DNA from: Phytophthora quininea
Taxonomy: Eukaryota > Oomycota > Peronosporomycetes > Peronosporales > Peronosporaceae
Assembly: GCA_011947345.1 (NCBI GenBank)
Contig: JAAVTG010000043.1
Span: 1,054,001 to 1,118,000 of the forward strand
Direction of reading: 5' to 3'
Length of the DNA: 64,000 bases
In this document: positions 1 to 11,289 of the stretch, in pieces
Numbering within the stretch: the stretch's first letter is position 1
Layout: the number at the start of each line of letters is the position of its first letter
Translations under genes and position numbers: made by a program
Notes under the pieces: model-generated
Seen by the model: the letters and a program-made list of their open reading frames with translations, nothing else
What the model was told of the DNA's origin: nothing
The model's database searches: none

Positions 1-723
1 CCCCTGAAGGCGACTCAAGATTGCTCGTCTGGGAGCTGCTTGGGTTATTAGAGCCCAAACTTTCTCGAACAATTTCATCCGCGACGACGTCGTCACTTGG
101 GCCAGTATCCATGGCTGCATCTGCTTCCTGCTCCCCACATCGTCCTCCATGTCAATGTCCTCCTCGCTCTCCTGTCTAATATCACTGAGCTCATCGTGCT
201 CCTCCTCGAGTGCGTCCAACAGTCTGTCACACAGCACGGCCTTCAAGCCGCTAGTCCGCAGACCTCTCTTCTTCAATTCGGTGCGGAGCTCCGCCACTTT
301 GAGTTTGCCTGGGTCTGTAAGTAGTACTTCAGCAGGCCGGGGCCGTTTCCTGGACTTCTTAGCGTCCCCTGCGCTGGGCACGTACTGCGGCTTGGCTCTG
401 AGTCTCATGGACAGTCTGACTCTGCCTCTGTAGGAGTTCCGCCGCCTGCCATGGTCTTCCCGAGTCTCTTTTCCTTTGCTTGTGTCCACTCGCTGCTTCT
501 TGTAGACTCTCTCCACGCCCAAGGCTTCATTTATTACAAATGGCGCCAGGACAGGACTCTTCTTAACGTCGAGCTTCGCCTTGAGCTCCAGCGACCGAGA
601 GATCTGCGCCAGCTCGTCCCGCAGCCAGGAGACGTTCCGCGCGTGCTTCTCCTCCAGCGCGCTCCAGTTGTCGCGCGCCAAGCCCTGCAGGTGGCTGCGC
701 ACGCGCAGCACGGCGTCGCCCAT
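1..723 (-). CDS. SAP-domain nuclear protein (5' part, runs off window)
   Basis: Seen: an open frame from a Met codon at 723-721 runs without a stop to base 1 (241 codons), so the C-terminus lies outside the window. Residues 1-120 are strongly charged and helical in character. Residues 122-130 (KKSRKRPRP) look like a nuclear localisation signal. Residues about 139-172 (KLKVAELRTELKKRGL then LKAVLCDRLLDAL) match a SAP motif, and an acidic tail follows (EEEHDE, EEDIDMEDD). Known: SAP motifs are short helix-turn-helix elements that bind scaffold/AT-rich DNA in chromatin and RNA-processing proteins. Inference: a nuclear DNA/chromatin-associated protein of unknown process. No intron is needed, although a small one after the acidic stretch cannot be excluded. 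Confidence 0.75.
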   Translation of the reverse strand, partial: MGDAVLRVRSHLQGLARDNWSALEEKHARNVSWLRDELAQISRSLELKAKLDVKKSPVLAPFVINEALGVERVYKKQRVDTSKGKETREDHGRRRNSYRGRVRLSMRLRAKPQYVPSAGDAKKSRKRPRPAEVLLTDPGKLKVAELRTELKKRGLRTSGLKAVLCDRLLDALEEEHDELSDIRQESEEDIDMEDDVGSRKQMQPWILAQVTTSSRMKLFEKVWALITQAAPRRAILSRLQG

Positions 724-1214
724 AGCCCTGTCCGCGCTTTCGAAAGTGCGCGAATATTTGAATCACAACAAAAGATTTGATTGGCCAAATGTATCTAAAA
801 GCTGTAGCCATCTGAGTCATAGAGCAAGTTGCAGTGTGAAGTGCTAGACGACAACGACGTCCATCGGCAACCAACATCCAAAATCCGATATGAAATTCAC
901 ATGCCAACCGCTTAGTGTTCGTCTGCTCGCTGCCACGCCGCTCGCTGCCTACTGCGCCCGTCCGCAACGTGGTCTGCTCTGCTTGCAAAGCAATGTCGCC
1001 CCCACCCGCCGTCGCGCGTCCGTCTGCACGCTGCCGCTCGCGTCTGCAGTCCGCCCCCATCCTGCTGCTGTCTATTTACTAATAGTCGTCTATGCGCCGG
1101 CACCTCGGGTGTCCTGCTGCCGTCCTCGCTCTTTGTCTGCCAATACGTCCGCCCAATCACATCTCTCGGCACGTCGTCATACTCTGCTTGATCACGAGTT
1201 CGCTCGAGTCTGCG
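724..1214. other. Intergenic, SAP gene 5' side / Ras gene 3' side
   Basis: 491 bp upstream of the SAP gene and downstream of the Ras-type gene. Frames that are open here are GC-rich or compositionally odd and match no family. It presumably holds the SAP gene promoter and the Ras gene 3' UTR. No RNA gene or repeat was seen. Confidence 0.5.
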
Positions 1215-2312
1215 CTACAGAATCGAGCACGAACTCTTCTTGGGCTTGGGCACCTTTTTCCGACGCACCTCGCGCACGAACGTCTCGAACACGGCTGTGA
1301 CGTTGGCTCCGGTCAGTGCACTAGTCTCTATGTAGCGTGCGTTGTACGAGTGCGCTATCCGTCGACCTTCCTCCGTGCTCACTTGGCACTTCTTCGGGTC
1401 GCGGTCTACCACATCCTTCTTGTTGGCGACGAGGATGATTGAGGCAGCGGACGCCGACTCTCGTTGATTTGGAGGTGCAGGTCGAAGAAAGGTTGCAGTT
1501 CCTACGGCAACAAGCCGGCAAGTGTCAGATACTGGCGCAAACCACAGTCGACACGCTGCCAAACTCACATGAAGCGAGATACGCGAGTCCATACTGTACA
1601 CGAAAACATATCCATCTTTGTCCATCATCCACTGCCCTCGCAGCGACTCAAAGTCCTGGACAAGTATCACAAAGCGACCCATTCGTCATGAATAAACTCA
1701 GGTCCGTCCACAGGAATCCCAAATGAGCAGCAAATCCCAGCACCACGTACATCCTGTCCGGCGGTATCCAGAATTTCCAGCATGCACAGTCCGTCGTCCA
1801 CAGTGATGGCTTTCCTGTAGGCGTCCTCGATGGTGGGGTCCCAATCCTTGACAAAATAGTCTCGTACGAAGCGCAGCGTCAATGCACTCTTGCCGACACC
1901 TCCCGAGCCGAGCACCGACATGTGGAACGTCTCCTGGCCGTGTGCGGGGCCTGAAATTCATGAAAATCATTAGTCCTCCAGTACTGGAGATGGTAACAAC
2001 CAGCTACATACCGAGAGACTTGTAGAAGACCTCTCCCTGCGAAACGTAGAGCGTGTCGTTGTTCTGCAGCTCGTCCACGTCTGATATCTCGGCGCCGCTG
2101 GCCAGAAAGAGCCTCTTGGCGCGCACGCCAAGCTTCTTGCTAGCCACCTTTTGAGCCTGGTGATGCTGTCTCTGGCCTTGAGGTTCATCACCTGCAGATA
2201 CCAACCAAATCAGTGCCTCCTCGCCGTCAGTATCAGCGCATTCGCCGCATCTCACCTTCCCCTCGGAGCCGGCCTCGTTGCGGTAGATGAACAGCCGCAT
2301 GTCGGAGCTCAT
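1215..2312 (-). CDS. Ras-type small GTPase with N-terminal doublecortin/ubiquitin-like domain
   Basis: Five exons by splice signals: 2312-2256, 2191-2012, 1950-1751, 1655-1569, 1501-1215 (introns 64, 61, 95, 67 bp), about 270 aa. Residues 1-80 resemble a DCX/KHA ubiquitin-like fold ([45 protein letters not shown]). The G domain follows: G1 GSGGVGKS, G2 Thr in [10 protein letters not shown]3 DTAGQ, G4 NKKD, G5 ETSAL. The C-terminus KKSSCSIL is a CaaX box ending in Leu, which predicts geranylgeranylation and membrane anchoring. Known: Ras proteins are GTP-driven switches. Inference: the N-terminal domain gives this switch a partner- or microtubule-binding module. Two frame breaks occur, at the AAAA run (plus-strand TTTT 2149-2152) and the GAGAG repeat (1458-1463). 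Each is repaired by one added base and each keeps family spacing, so undercalls are likely. Confidence 0.88.
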
Positions 2313-2384
2313 ACTGCACGTCCCGAGTTCTCAGCCGCCGCTCTTGCGCTCGCGGACGGCCTTCTCTCGTGCAACCTTACAACA

Positions 2385-2491
2385 ATTGGGCAATGGGCCC
2401 CCTTCCTGTCCGCACGCGCCAGGCCATTGGCTGAAATACCGGGCAGTAACGCTGGCTGGATGGGTATTACCAATGGAACGGGTGGGATTGG
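2385..2491. promoter_or_regulatory. CCAAT-box cluster in the Ras/VPS9 divergent promoter
   Basis: In the 822-bp gap 2313-3134 between two divergent genes, four CCAAT pentamers lie within 107 bp: ATTGG at 2385-2389, 2426-2430 and 2487-2491, and CCAAT at 2470-2474. This is 73-179 bases upstream of the Ras Met codon. Known: CCAAT is the NF-Y/HAP binding site. Inference: shared control region. The rest of the gap shows no gene, and the frames open there look like chance. Confidence 0.45.
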
Positions 2492-3134
2492 ATGAAAAGG
2501 CGACTCAAAAGCAACTATTCGCAGAAATAGGGCCATAGAAGTGAGAAAATTACACACTAACCGCAAACAGATCACACCAACGTAGTTATTTCCAAGCGCG
2601 CAGCAACGAGAACAAGTTTTCACAAGCACAAGCACAAGGAGTGCACATTTGCGCGCTCTAGTCGCTACTGTGCATCGTTAACATTGGCGAAGAAAACTCA
2701 GGTCGCCATGTTGGCTGCCAATGTTATTTTTGTTCAAGACAGCTGAGATTCGCTCGCTGTGCATGTATCGCCATGTGCGCGCAGCATGGCACAGCTTTTT
2801 GAACCTCCAAGGCGATGCACTTCGCCAGCCGCAGGCCTTATCCCAGCAGCAGGAGCTAGCAAGCAATGACCGGCTTCCTGGTTAAATCGACTCGGAAAAA
2901 GCATTCTCGAGTCAACCTTTTCGTAGCCATCTCGTTCTTAGGAGAAAAAAGTTCTGTTCCACCCTCTTATCCGAGCCAAGCGGCAGCTTATCCCTGCCTC
3001 GCCCAAGAGCTTCTCCTGCGCTGTGCAAGACCAGAGCCCCTGCTGAACCCGCCACGCTCGACGATCTTTCCAGCCCGCGACTGGTCAGCGCCTCCATCTC
3101 TCTGCCTTGGCTAGAATTTCGATTGCAGCAGACA

Positions 3135-5701
3135 ATGCAGGACGCGGCCTTGAAGCCGATGCGCCGCCGCCACAGCAGCTCGCCGGCCAAGAGCCCAATG
3201 CGACGGAGACTGCCGCTCCGCTCTGCACCTGAAGAAGTGGGCGCTCCCTCCGTGTGGATCGCGCCGGACTGGAACACGCACCCCATCATCGAGAGCTTCT
3301 ATGGTCAAGCGCGCCGACCCCGCGCCAGCTCCTTCGCCGAGGTCATGAACTCACCCAAGAACGCCACAGCCACCACTACATTGGGGGAGAACTGCTGCGG
3401 CTACGGCCAGGAGGGGGAAGACGGCGACGACGACGGCCCCCATCCTGTCACAGCAGCCAGAAGAACTCGACGACCTTTGGATCGTTCGCTTACTCGTGCA
3501 CGACCGACACCAGTGAGGAAGCTGCTGCGCCGACTGACAGTCCTCTCTACGACCGACATATCCCCATGGGGATCAGCAGTGAAAGTGCTGCTCATAGCTG
3601 CAGCATGAACAACATGTGCGCAGGAGCAGGCTTTGCCCAGTGGAACAGGATGCGGCGGACCATGAGTCTGGGAGGAGGACTCGTGCCAGTCCCTGGAGAG
3701 CATCAGTTTAACAACGACTTAGCGGCGGTGATGGCGAACCCACAAGCAGGTGGGGAGCAGAGTCTCAGTGTGGACACCAGTCCAGAGGCGTCGACGCTGT
3801 CAGATTTGGATGGCTCGGACCATCCGCAGTCGCCGCCGACGACAGCGAGATTGCGCGTTAAATTGTTCGAGAGTTTACGAGATATGAATGACCGAATTGC
3901 AGAGGAACAGGAGCGTCGCGATGAAGCGAGGAAAATGGATAGGAAGGCGACGACCAAGAAGCCTACGGCGCCGGCGAATGTGATGTGGAGTTTACTTTGT
4001 GGTGCTCACACTAGCGAAGCTTCTCAAGCAGACGGACTTACTTTCTTGACAGAGAGACTGGGGGCCGCAGTGTCGAATCGAGCGTTGAACCAGCTTCAGC
4101 GTCACCGTCGACACGTTCGCGGGATCTTGCAAATCGTAACAGCACACAACCCCGACTTGGAGCTAACGGAGAGGCAGCTCGACTCGTTCGAAGCTGCGGA
4201 CGACATGCTGGCAAACGACATCAAATACAGTGTGCTCTACCGACAGCACAAACTGCTAGTCACAAGCGCGATTCAACGTCGGCGGGCGATGGCCACTGCA
4301 AAGCTTAATAACGGCAGTGATTGCTTCGAAAAGCCGCATCTGAAGAGCATGATGTTAGCTAAACTGCTAGAGGCCGTCAGTTGGTACCGCCTTGTCCAGA
4401 GAAACTCTCGGGAGGAGTCTGCTTCCTGCTCAGTAGCCTCGGTATCAGTTCCACCGTCAGAAGCTTCGTCTGCCCCAAGCTCGTCTTCCACCGGTGCGAG
4501 TGGGTTACAGGAGCTGCAAGTGGAAAAGATTCTGGATGTTTTGGCAGGCGAAGAGTTTTACTCGGACTATAACGAGCTCATGTGTCGGTCAGACTGGTGG
4601 GAGATCGCGCAGGCTCACTTTGAAAACCTCATCTTCTCCTCCAGGAACTCGCGTATCTGTCAGTGGGTTCTGCAGCTATCGAAGGATGTCGCGGCTGTAA
4701 GTTATGAAGAGTTGGAAGAAGTTGAAGACAGCAACTTTCGCTCTCACACAACCTCATCAGTTAGTGCTGGCACTCACCGTAAGAGTCATCTTCCACAGCA
4801 AGCTTCTTGGACTAGAGATCCACCGCCCGAGCAGATTCTGGACTTCCTAGACCGATTGACGAGTCGTGTACGTCGCGAGTTTGATGTGCCCTCGAACGTG
4901 AGCAAGAGTCTCAATGTATTTATCCAACGGACTGTGTTCCCACGCATCGCGATGCTCTGCTTCAACCAGAGAGCGACTCGAGATTGTCAACGAAAAGATA
5001 AACTATGGCGCAAGAAATGCGCCGAGCTGGTCGGATTGCCCATGGAGAATTTAGGAGTAACACCCGATCTAGTTGCCAAGATACGGACGAGTCTGCCTTG
5101 TCGCCGCATCCGAAGCTCCATCAGCAACAGCCCCGTCCAACGACGAGTGTTCCTTGTCCGCGCGATCGAAGCGTTCAACGGGATGGTAAGTGTCGTGCCG
5201 TGTGATCTCCTGGACGAACTGATGCATGGCGTCGTGATTCTTCATCATGAGGCTGCGCTTGTGCTGGGCACGACTCAGTTTTCAGTGGAGACGTTCTTCC
5301 CACTGCTGGCCTACGTGCTGGTGCACTGCCGATTGCCTCTGATCCATGCTCAACTGCATCTCTTGGAGAACTTCGCCATCAGTGCTGACAACGCCAATGG
5401 CGAAGAGTCTTACTACGTGTACTGTGTACATGCTGCTGTCGAGTACGTCTGCAATACTGCAGGGCTCGGGGCGATCCCTAACGTTGCTGGGTCGATGAGT
5501 GCCAGCTCCAGCGCCGTCTCGACGCCCGGTGGCGTTGGCGTCATGCCCATGGCCAGTTCGCTTCCTAAAGGCCACACTGCGTTCTCTCTCGACGCAGACG
5601 ATGAAAAGAGCATTGCCCCACCACTCGAAGTGAAGGTGGTGGGTCCGATCAGTGTCGATATGGAGCAGCCAGAAGATGTGGCAGCTTCGACAGCCAACTG
5701 A
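3135..5701 (+). CDS. VPS9-domain Rab guanine-nucleotide exchange factor
   Basis: About 855 aa. The first ATG is at 3135; its frame carries a plausible N-terminus (residues WIAPDWNTHP, RASSFAEVMNSP) and switches to the long frame at the CCCCC run 3437-3441, where one added C restores it. The 5' third is Ser-rich and low complexity. The middle is helical with an acidic-basic patch (IAEEQERRDEARKMDRK). Residues about 675-780 match a VPS9 domain: helical FIQRTVFPRIAMLCF upstream, then FFPLLAYVLVHCRLPLIHAQ and GEESYYVYCVHAAVEYV. Known: VPS9 domains catalyse GDP release from Rab5/Rab21-type GTPases on early endosomes. No intron is seen. The gene ends 176 bp from the convergent ferredoxin gene. In the block before FFPLLAYV the acidic position is Glu, whereas many VPS9 proteins have Asp. 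The start codon is less certain than the family call. Confidence 0.85.
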
Positions 5702-5877
5702 GAGGTGGAAGGAGGCAATTGGGATGCACACGCATCGATCCAACGTGTTTTATTTATGTGTGCGTCGAGGGATCGGATCAAAGGAGTCTGCTCCTTGTGT
5801 CAATAAACAGCTACTGTCGGCTGTACGGATCGCTGTGTCACCTTCCTGCACTTTGTCAAAAACTCCTTCCTAACAAT

Positions 5878-6473
5878 TTAGTGCGGCTTGGGTACATGTC
5901 CGTCGACGTAGAAGTTGCGAGTTGCGGACGGCAACGTGACCGTCGTGCCTTCAAAACTCTCGTCCACAATCACCTGGCAGCCTAATCTCGACCTGCAACA
6001 AAACATGTCAATAACTATCAACAATAACAATAAAAGCAATGGAGAAGACAGATAATACGTGTCTGTCAGTCCGAAGGCCATGTCGAGCATATCTTCCTCG
6101 TCTTCACAGGCCTCTTCCAGCTTGTCGAAGACGTCGTCTTCTAGAATCACGTGGCACGTGGAGCAAGCCATCGACGACTCGCAGGCGCCTTCCAGGTCAA
6201 TGTCGTTGGCATGGGCCACTTCTAGAATGGACATGCCGCTCTTGGCAGCTACTTCTCGGATCGAGCCATCTCGTTGCTTGAACTTGATATTCACACTGGA
6301 AGGAAATAAGACATTAGTTTAAATATCAATGAAAAGGTGTGATAATCGTACGTTGGATTGCTGGCGAACTTGGCCGGATCTCCGTGCAGCAGCGTGCTGG
6401 ACGCGTGGAAGAATCGCGAGCTCCGGGAGGCCGCCGGGGTCAACAGGAGACGCTTGCCAAGAACGCGCAGCAT
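5878..6473 (-). CDS. Mitochondrial adrenodoxin-type 2Fe-2S ferredoxin
   Basis: Three exons 6473-6352, 6295-6059, 5992-5878 (introns 56 and 66 bp) give 157 aa with all phases consistent and no frame break. Residues 1-30 are Arg/Ser/Leu-rich without acidic residues, a typical mitochondrial presequence. The core has the cluster ligands C-x5-C-x2-C (CESSMACSTC) and a fourth Cys (LGCQVIV), the acidic partner-binding helix (EEACEDEEDMLDMAFG), and the C-terminal P-x-x-x-RNFYVDG segment. Known: adrenodoxin/Yah1-type ferredoxins pass electrons from ferredoxin reductase to Fe-S cluster assembly and to cytochromes. Length and motifs fit this family well. The upstream LRR membrane gene ends only 76 bp from its start codon, so the promoter must be very short or overlap that gene's 3' end. 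Confidence 0.93.
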
Positions 6474-6549
6474 GAGCCACTCAGATAAGAAAATAGGATC
6501 GATTTGCAGAGTGTAGGTAAAAATGTTAAACCAAAAACTGAAAAGGCAA

Positions 6550-9278
6550 CTACGTGCATCCGAGCCACGCCTCCACCTCGGGGTCGCATTTGTCGCCTTC
6601 ACGCCTTGCAATTTGCAGTCGCCGCATCTTTTCGTACTCGCCGAACACGTCGCAATGGATCACTTGCATCCTCCCGTTGTAGCAGATGCCTCTGGTGCCG
6701 TTCAGGTAGCACTCTCGGTAGAGCACTCCTTGACAAATGCCATCCGTGGATTCCAGCGTCGGCTCGGACACTTCCACGTCCTGCGTAATATTCTTGCCGC
6801 ACAGGAAGCCGTCGATGTGGTTGATCTTTGCTAAATCTTCTCGTGGGATTCGATCGGCGACGCACGTCACTTGCGGTTCATTCGGTCTGTCGAGACACTG
6901 GAAGTTGCTGAGGTCGCAGTAGCCGGTGGCCCACCCGTTGCAGCAGATTTCGCTCCGACGGAACACGGCAAAGTTTTTCAGACTCGTCAGCTTCATTAGA
7001 GACGGCAGGCGATGCACGTGAGTGGCGTCAGCTACGTAGAGAGTCGTGAGTTCGGTCAGATCGTCGAGGTTCGGCAGTTCTTCTAGTCCGCGCACGATGG
7101 ACAAGACAAGGGTCGAGAGCACGTCGAGTCCTGCTAGAGATGGGAAAACTTGCAGCCCTGCAGCTCCACCTGTTCGTAGGAATCGGAGGCTGTGCATGTT
7201 CGAGAACAGATCCGGCGGGAGGTACTCCAAGCTGGAGTGAATAAAGTCGTTTTCAACGTGGCTGAACAAGCACACAGTGTGAGCGTGATAGAGCGGTGTA
7301 TATCAAACTGGCTACGTACAAATACTGCAATCGCGTAAACTCGTTGGCCCAGTCCGGCAGTCGTTGCATCTTCGTGTAGATTAGAATTCTGAAGCACCAC
7401 GTAAAGAATTAGTCTTCGCTACCATAAAAGCCACCACAACGTACAGATCCTTTAAGCCTTTGCACAGACGAAGTTCCTCTGGTAATTCGGGCATCGCTCG
7501 GTTAATAATTTGCACTGTTTCGAGATGGCCATTCGCTGCCAACGCTCGGACAGATTCCGTGACGTCCTTGGCATTAATCCACTCGTCATATGTGCGCGGT
7601 GCCATCTCCCGGTCGATGAAGACGATGCACTGGCACGTCTCATTGCGTCCCCATTGCCACTGGTAAGAATACACTTTGCACTCGTTGTACGGAGCGCAGT
7701 TCTTGATACTCGTGGATAGTGAGAGGCCCGTGTAGACGATGATCCCAAGGCTGCAGCAGATGAAGATAATGCCTCCGAAGATGGTATGCGCTTTCGAGCG
7801 AGGGTGCGAGTGAGTCTTTGCAGCTTCGTTTTCTTGTCGTCGGCTGCGATTCGCCAGGATGAGGTAGGCGATCACTTTCTTCCACTTGTAGATGCCCAGG
7901 AGGTTGAGAAAGCACTTTATCAGGATATACTGGCCATCGGTGATCTGCAGGTTGGAAAAGCTGGTCTTGACGATCTCGACTTCAATGGGGTCGGCGAAAA
8001 GTCTCGCGATGCGATCGAAGCTACCGGGTGTGAGCGTTTCCTCACGAGTAGAGAAGCTATCTCGATCCATGTGGAAGTTGTAGTATGCGTACACCAGCAT
8101 CATGATCGGCGCGAAGACCGCGAAGAAAAGGTCGAAACTGAGGCACCAAAAGACGTTATAAACTGCACCAACGATGAAGCTACGACTCCATTCGTACAGG
8201 TAAAAGACGCGAGCAACGATAAGAGCTGGGTCGGGCTTGCTGCGCTGGAATCTGTAAAATGAAATCAACCAGTTGAAGCCCAGCGGCAGCACGTAAAGAA
8301 AATGATCGCCAACGGAAACCCTTTGCTTAGATACGTGGCGAGACTCATCGTCTGGAAAATGAGCTTGGGGAAGTCTAGTAGAGCGTCCTGTTAGAAGCAA
8401 AGTGATTAGTAATTATCCTGCAGGGACGTCATTACAGTCGAGTTGACTTACGTAGTAGCGGTGATACGTGCCTTCCATACTCGTAAAGTCGGAAATGAGT
8501 TTGCTCGCGGTGTTGGAGCCGAACGAGGCCGTACGCATTTTGGAGCTGAAACCTTTGAAGCTGTCGAAGCTCACTCTCGAGGCTGTTGCAGTTGTGTTTG
8601 TCGAACTGGATTGACCTTGCCACCATCTTATCAGAGGGAGGCATTTCCGTACCAAGCGGTTCGATAAAGACGTTGAGTCCGGAGCAACGGCGAGGTTGTT
8701 GACGGTGTCTTCGTCGTTGTAGGACATCATAAAGACGATCAGCCAGACGTACAAGCAGGCGAAGATCGACAGCATTAGAGCAGATGTGACCACGATCGTC
8801 TGCGGTGGCCGTGACATGAGCAGAAAATCGCCATTGTCGAGCATGTCGGTATTCATCAAGTAGTTTGCGGTATAGTTGGGACGACCTGCACGACCGTCAA
8901 GTACACCATCGCCAGGAACGACAAGAAGAACGCCAGCAGCATGACGACCCCCAAGTACCCGTAGACGTCGAAGAAACTCTCCTTGAAGAAGATCACGCGA
9001 AGCGAGTCCATCCGACGCTTCTTGCGAAGTTTGTCTTTCAACGACAACCTACGAGGTGCCGACTCCACCGGTCGGACTTGAGCGCTATTGGAATTCCGTC
9101 GACTCGCAGCATGGTCTGAAGTTTCACTTGACCGTGCCACCACTTGGTCCGCTGTTTGGTCTAGCGACAGTCGACGTTTGTCGACGTAAGGAAACAAATC
9201 GCCGCCCTCGCCATCGGTGAGCAGAATGTCAGGAGCACGGACTAGTTCATGGTGGCTGTGGCGATGACGAGGTTCCAT
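6550..9278 (-). CDS. Multi-pass membrane protein with C-terminal LRR / Cys-rich ectodomain
   Basis: Exons 9278-8452, 8387-7445, 7388-7320, 7261-6550 (introns 64, 56, 58 bp); about 850 aa. The N-terminal 110 residues are hydrophilic, with Arg/Lys-rich LKDKLRKKRR before the first membrane span (GVVMLLAFFLSFLAMVYL). At least four more hydrophobic segments follow, with extracellular-type loops carrying NYT. The C-terminal third has LRR-like strands (LPDWANEFTRLQ, SLEYLPPDLFSNMHSLRFL) and then a Cys-rich domain ending EAWLGC. Inference: a plasma-membrane sensor or adhesion protein. Oomycetes have LRR-TM proteins with similar ectodomains, often fused to TKL kinases, but no kinase is seen here. Two single-base breaks at GGG (8878-8880) and at the A runs 8295-8302 are repaired by one base each. 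GTG at 9296 is open upstream, but ATG 9278 is the first Met. Confidence 0.78.
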
Positions 9279-9503
9279 ACCGAACTCTTCCTTCACTGGA
9301 AAAACGTCAATGACGTTCCGCCTGAAAATACCCTTATCAAAGTCACGTGCGACGCGATCGACAAAAATATGTTGGCTAGTACTTTGATCTTATCGCCAAA
9401 GTTGAATACCAAACATGCTTGTCAGGACAGGTGTCAAGCTCGATTAATCTGTTCGAAACGATGTGCTGCGTGTCAAGCGTGCTCCTTCGCACCATTTGCA
9501 CAT

Positions 9504-11104
9504 TCAAACATAACACTCTGCGCTTGGAGTGCCTTGGCCGTCTCTTTGCTTGTGGTTCAAGTCGGACGAACGCCTATAGAACTGCGCTGTCAACGATTCA
9601 GTTTCAGCAGCATTGGCGCAGCACGTTTCTTGAGCTAGTTGCAAGATGGAGGTCAGGCGTTGAATCTGGTTCTCCAGGACGACTGCCATGCACTGGTTCA
9701 AAGCTGTCAAGTTGCGACTCGCACTGTCCTTCATCACTAAATCCGCAGGCATTGTTGACCGTGCCAAATACTGCTGTCGAAAGATTCCCGGAGCTGACAA
9801 AGTCGTTGGTGCACGTTGTGTTGGTGACTTTCCAGAGCCACATCCAGTGATTGGGTCGAATCCTTGTCGAAGTTTGGGTGTGAATGCAGCTGCGGGTTTT
9901 GTCGAGGCAGGTCTTCCTTGTCAATGGTCTCCAGTTCGATGCCAAGTGTTTGGGTCGAACCCGTATCGTTGCTCAGGTCTGAATGCAGTTGCGGGCTCTG
10001 TCGAGGCAATTCTTCCTTGTTGACGCCATCCACTTCCATCGCCTTCGGTCCACTTTTCTCTGGCAACGAAAGCACGTCTGTCACTGCATCAGTTGACTTG
10101 GAAACATGTATCTTTATCGGAGACGGTGGCGACTTGTTCCCAGCCGATTCAACGTCGTCGTCCTCCAAGAGAATTTTGTCCAGAGCTTGGGTCGAGTCGA
10201 GTTCTGTTTCGAACGGCATGGGGTTAGAGCCGTAGCAGTTAAAGCAACTGGAGACAACGCATTGGGAGACGGAATTTTGAGAGGCTCCAGCTCCGCCTCA
10301 GCTCGCGGCATAGCGTCGTCCAATGCGCGAAAGACCTGGTACTCGATATCTTCAAAGCTCTGTGGTAGGTCCTTCCACTCCAATTGGCGCTCTCGCTGCT
10401 CGTCTGTCAACTCAAACCACCCGGGGTGGTGACACTCATTGAATGCGCTGATGAACTTGTAAGACCCTACCAGGTTGCGAATCTTCCTCAACGCTGAGAA
10501 CGACGACCGGTTCTTCGTCGTAAAGCGTTCACTCTGCTTGTCGAACGTCTTCTTTTCGAAGTCTGTCAGCGTCAGCCGCTCGTTCTTCATAAATCGTCCC
10601 CACCGTCGAGCCAACCTCACCTCCTCAGGCACAGTCCATGGCATAGTCGTGATCTGCTTGGCGACTATCGCTCGCTTCTTCTGCAACTTCGTCCCGTGAG
10701 CCGCTTCACTGGGAATGATCACATGCACGAAGATGTCGTACATCTCTTGAGTGAAGATGGTGAGAAAGCGTCTCCACTCTGGCGGGACCTTGTTCTCTTG
10801 GTCAGCTGGTCGAAGCTGGAACCACGGCGGACGATCTTGGGCCTGCGCTCTGCGGTCGTAGTCGACCATGAACCTGGCAAAGCCGCCTATACGTTCACAT
10901 TGGGTGAGAATCGCGTTAGCAGAACGCCGTCGCAGTCCGGACTTTCGGCAGTGGGTATCGTAGCGATCGGAGATGGCTTTGTTTAGACGACCGCCACGCA
11001 GCATGCGACTGGCCCCGGGGAATCGCACACTTCAGCCCACACCTGCACCAGCAGCGCCACTTCCGGTGGAGACCAGCGCGCTTTCCCACAATGCCGCTCT
11101 CCAT
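9504..11104 (-). CDS. SANT/Myb-like array gene A
   Basis: An intronless gene of about 534 aa once four single-base gaps are repaired: near 11082-11087, at 11013-11020, at 10220-10223, and near 9960. Start ATG 11104. Two trihelix-type SANT/Myb-like repeats: repeat 1 begins WSPPEVALLVQVWAEV and ends at PPWFQL; repeat 2 begins MPWTVPEEVRLARRWG and ends at HHPGWFELTDEQRE. A Ser/Pro/acidic linker follows, then a C-terminal amphipathic helix (LTALNQCMAVVLENQIQRL). Known: SANT/Myb-like repeats of this kind bind DNA or chromatin proteins, and the coiled coil would permit oligomerisation. Inference: nuclear regulator or a domesticated transposon-derived DNA-binding protein; no catalytic domain is visible. 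It is one of six copies, A-F. The frame breaks sit at homopolymers and do not look like decay. Confidence 0.7.
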
Positions 11105-11289
11105 TTCGAAACGCGAACTGAGCGAGGGCGCTGGAGAAGGAATGGGGGACACGGCGTTGGTACGAAACTTCACCTACAGTGACTTAAACTTGATCAATGT
11201 ATTGCCCAAGTTGAAGTTGCTGCGGATTGAAAGGTACTCGCTGCTCATTGCATCCAAAATGGTCGTTTTGGCTTTCACTTTTCATTGCC

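Noticed and set aside
563..1300. Long open frames on both strands between the SAP and Ras genes
   Set aside because: They overlap each other, have biased Arg/Ala/Ser composition from high GC, begin at non-ATG or unsuitable codons, and match no domain.
1215..11104. Interpreting the repeated frame breaks as programmed ribosomal frameshifting
   Set aside because: They occur in many unrelated cellular genes, at differing run types, without slippery heptamers or a common position; undercalled runs explain them more simply.
9504..11104. Calling the SANT genes pseudogenes because of stops
   Set aside because: Frame breaks sit at homopolymers and the repaired proteins keep family motifs throughout; gene D is fully intact.
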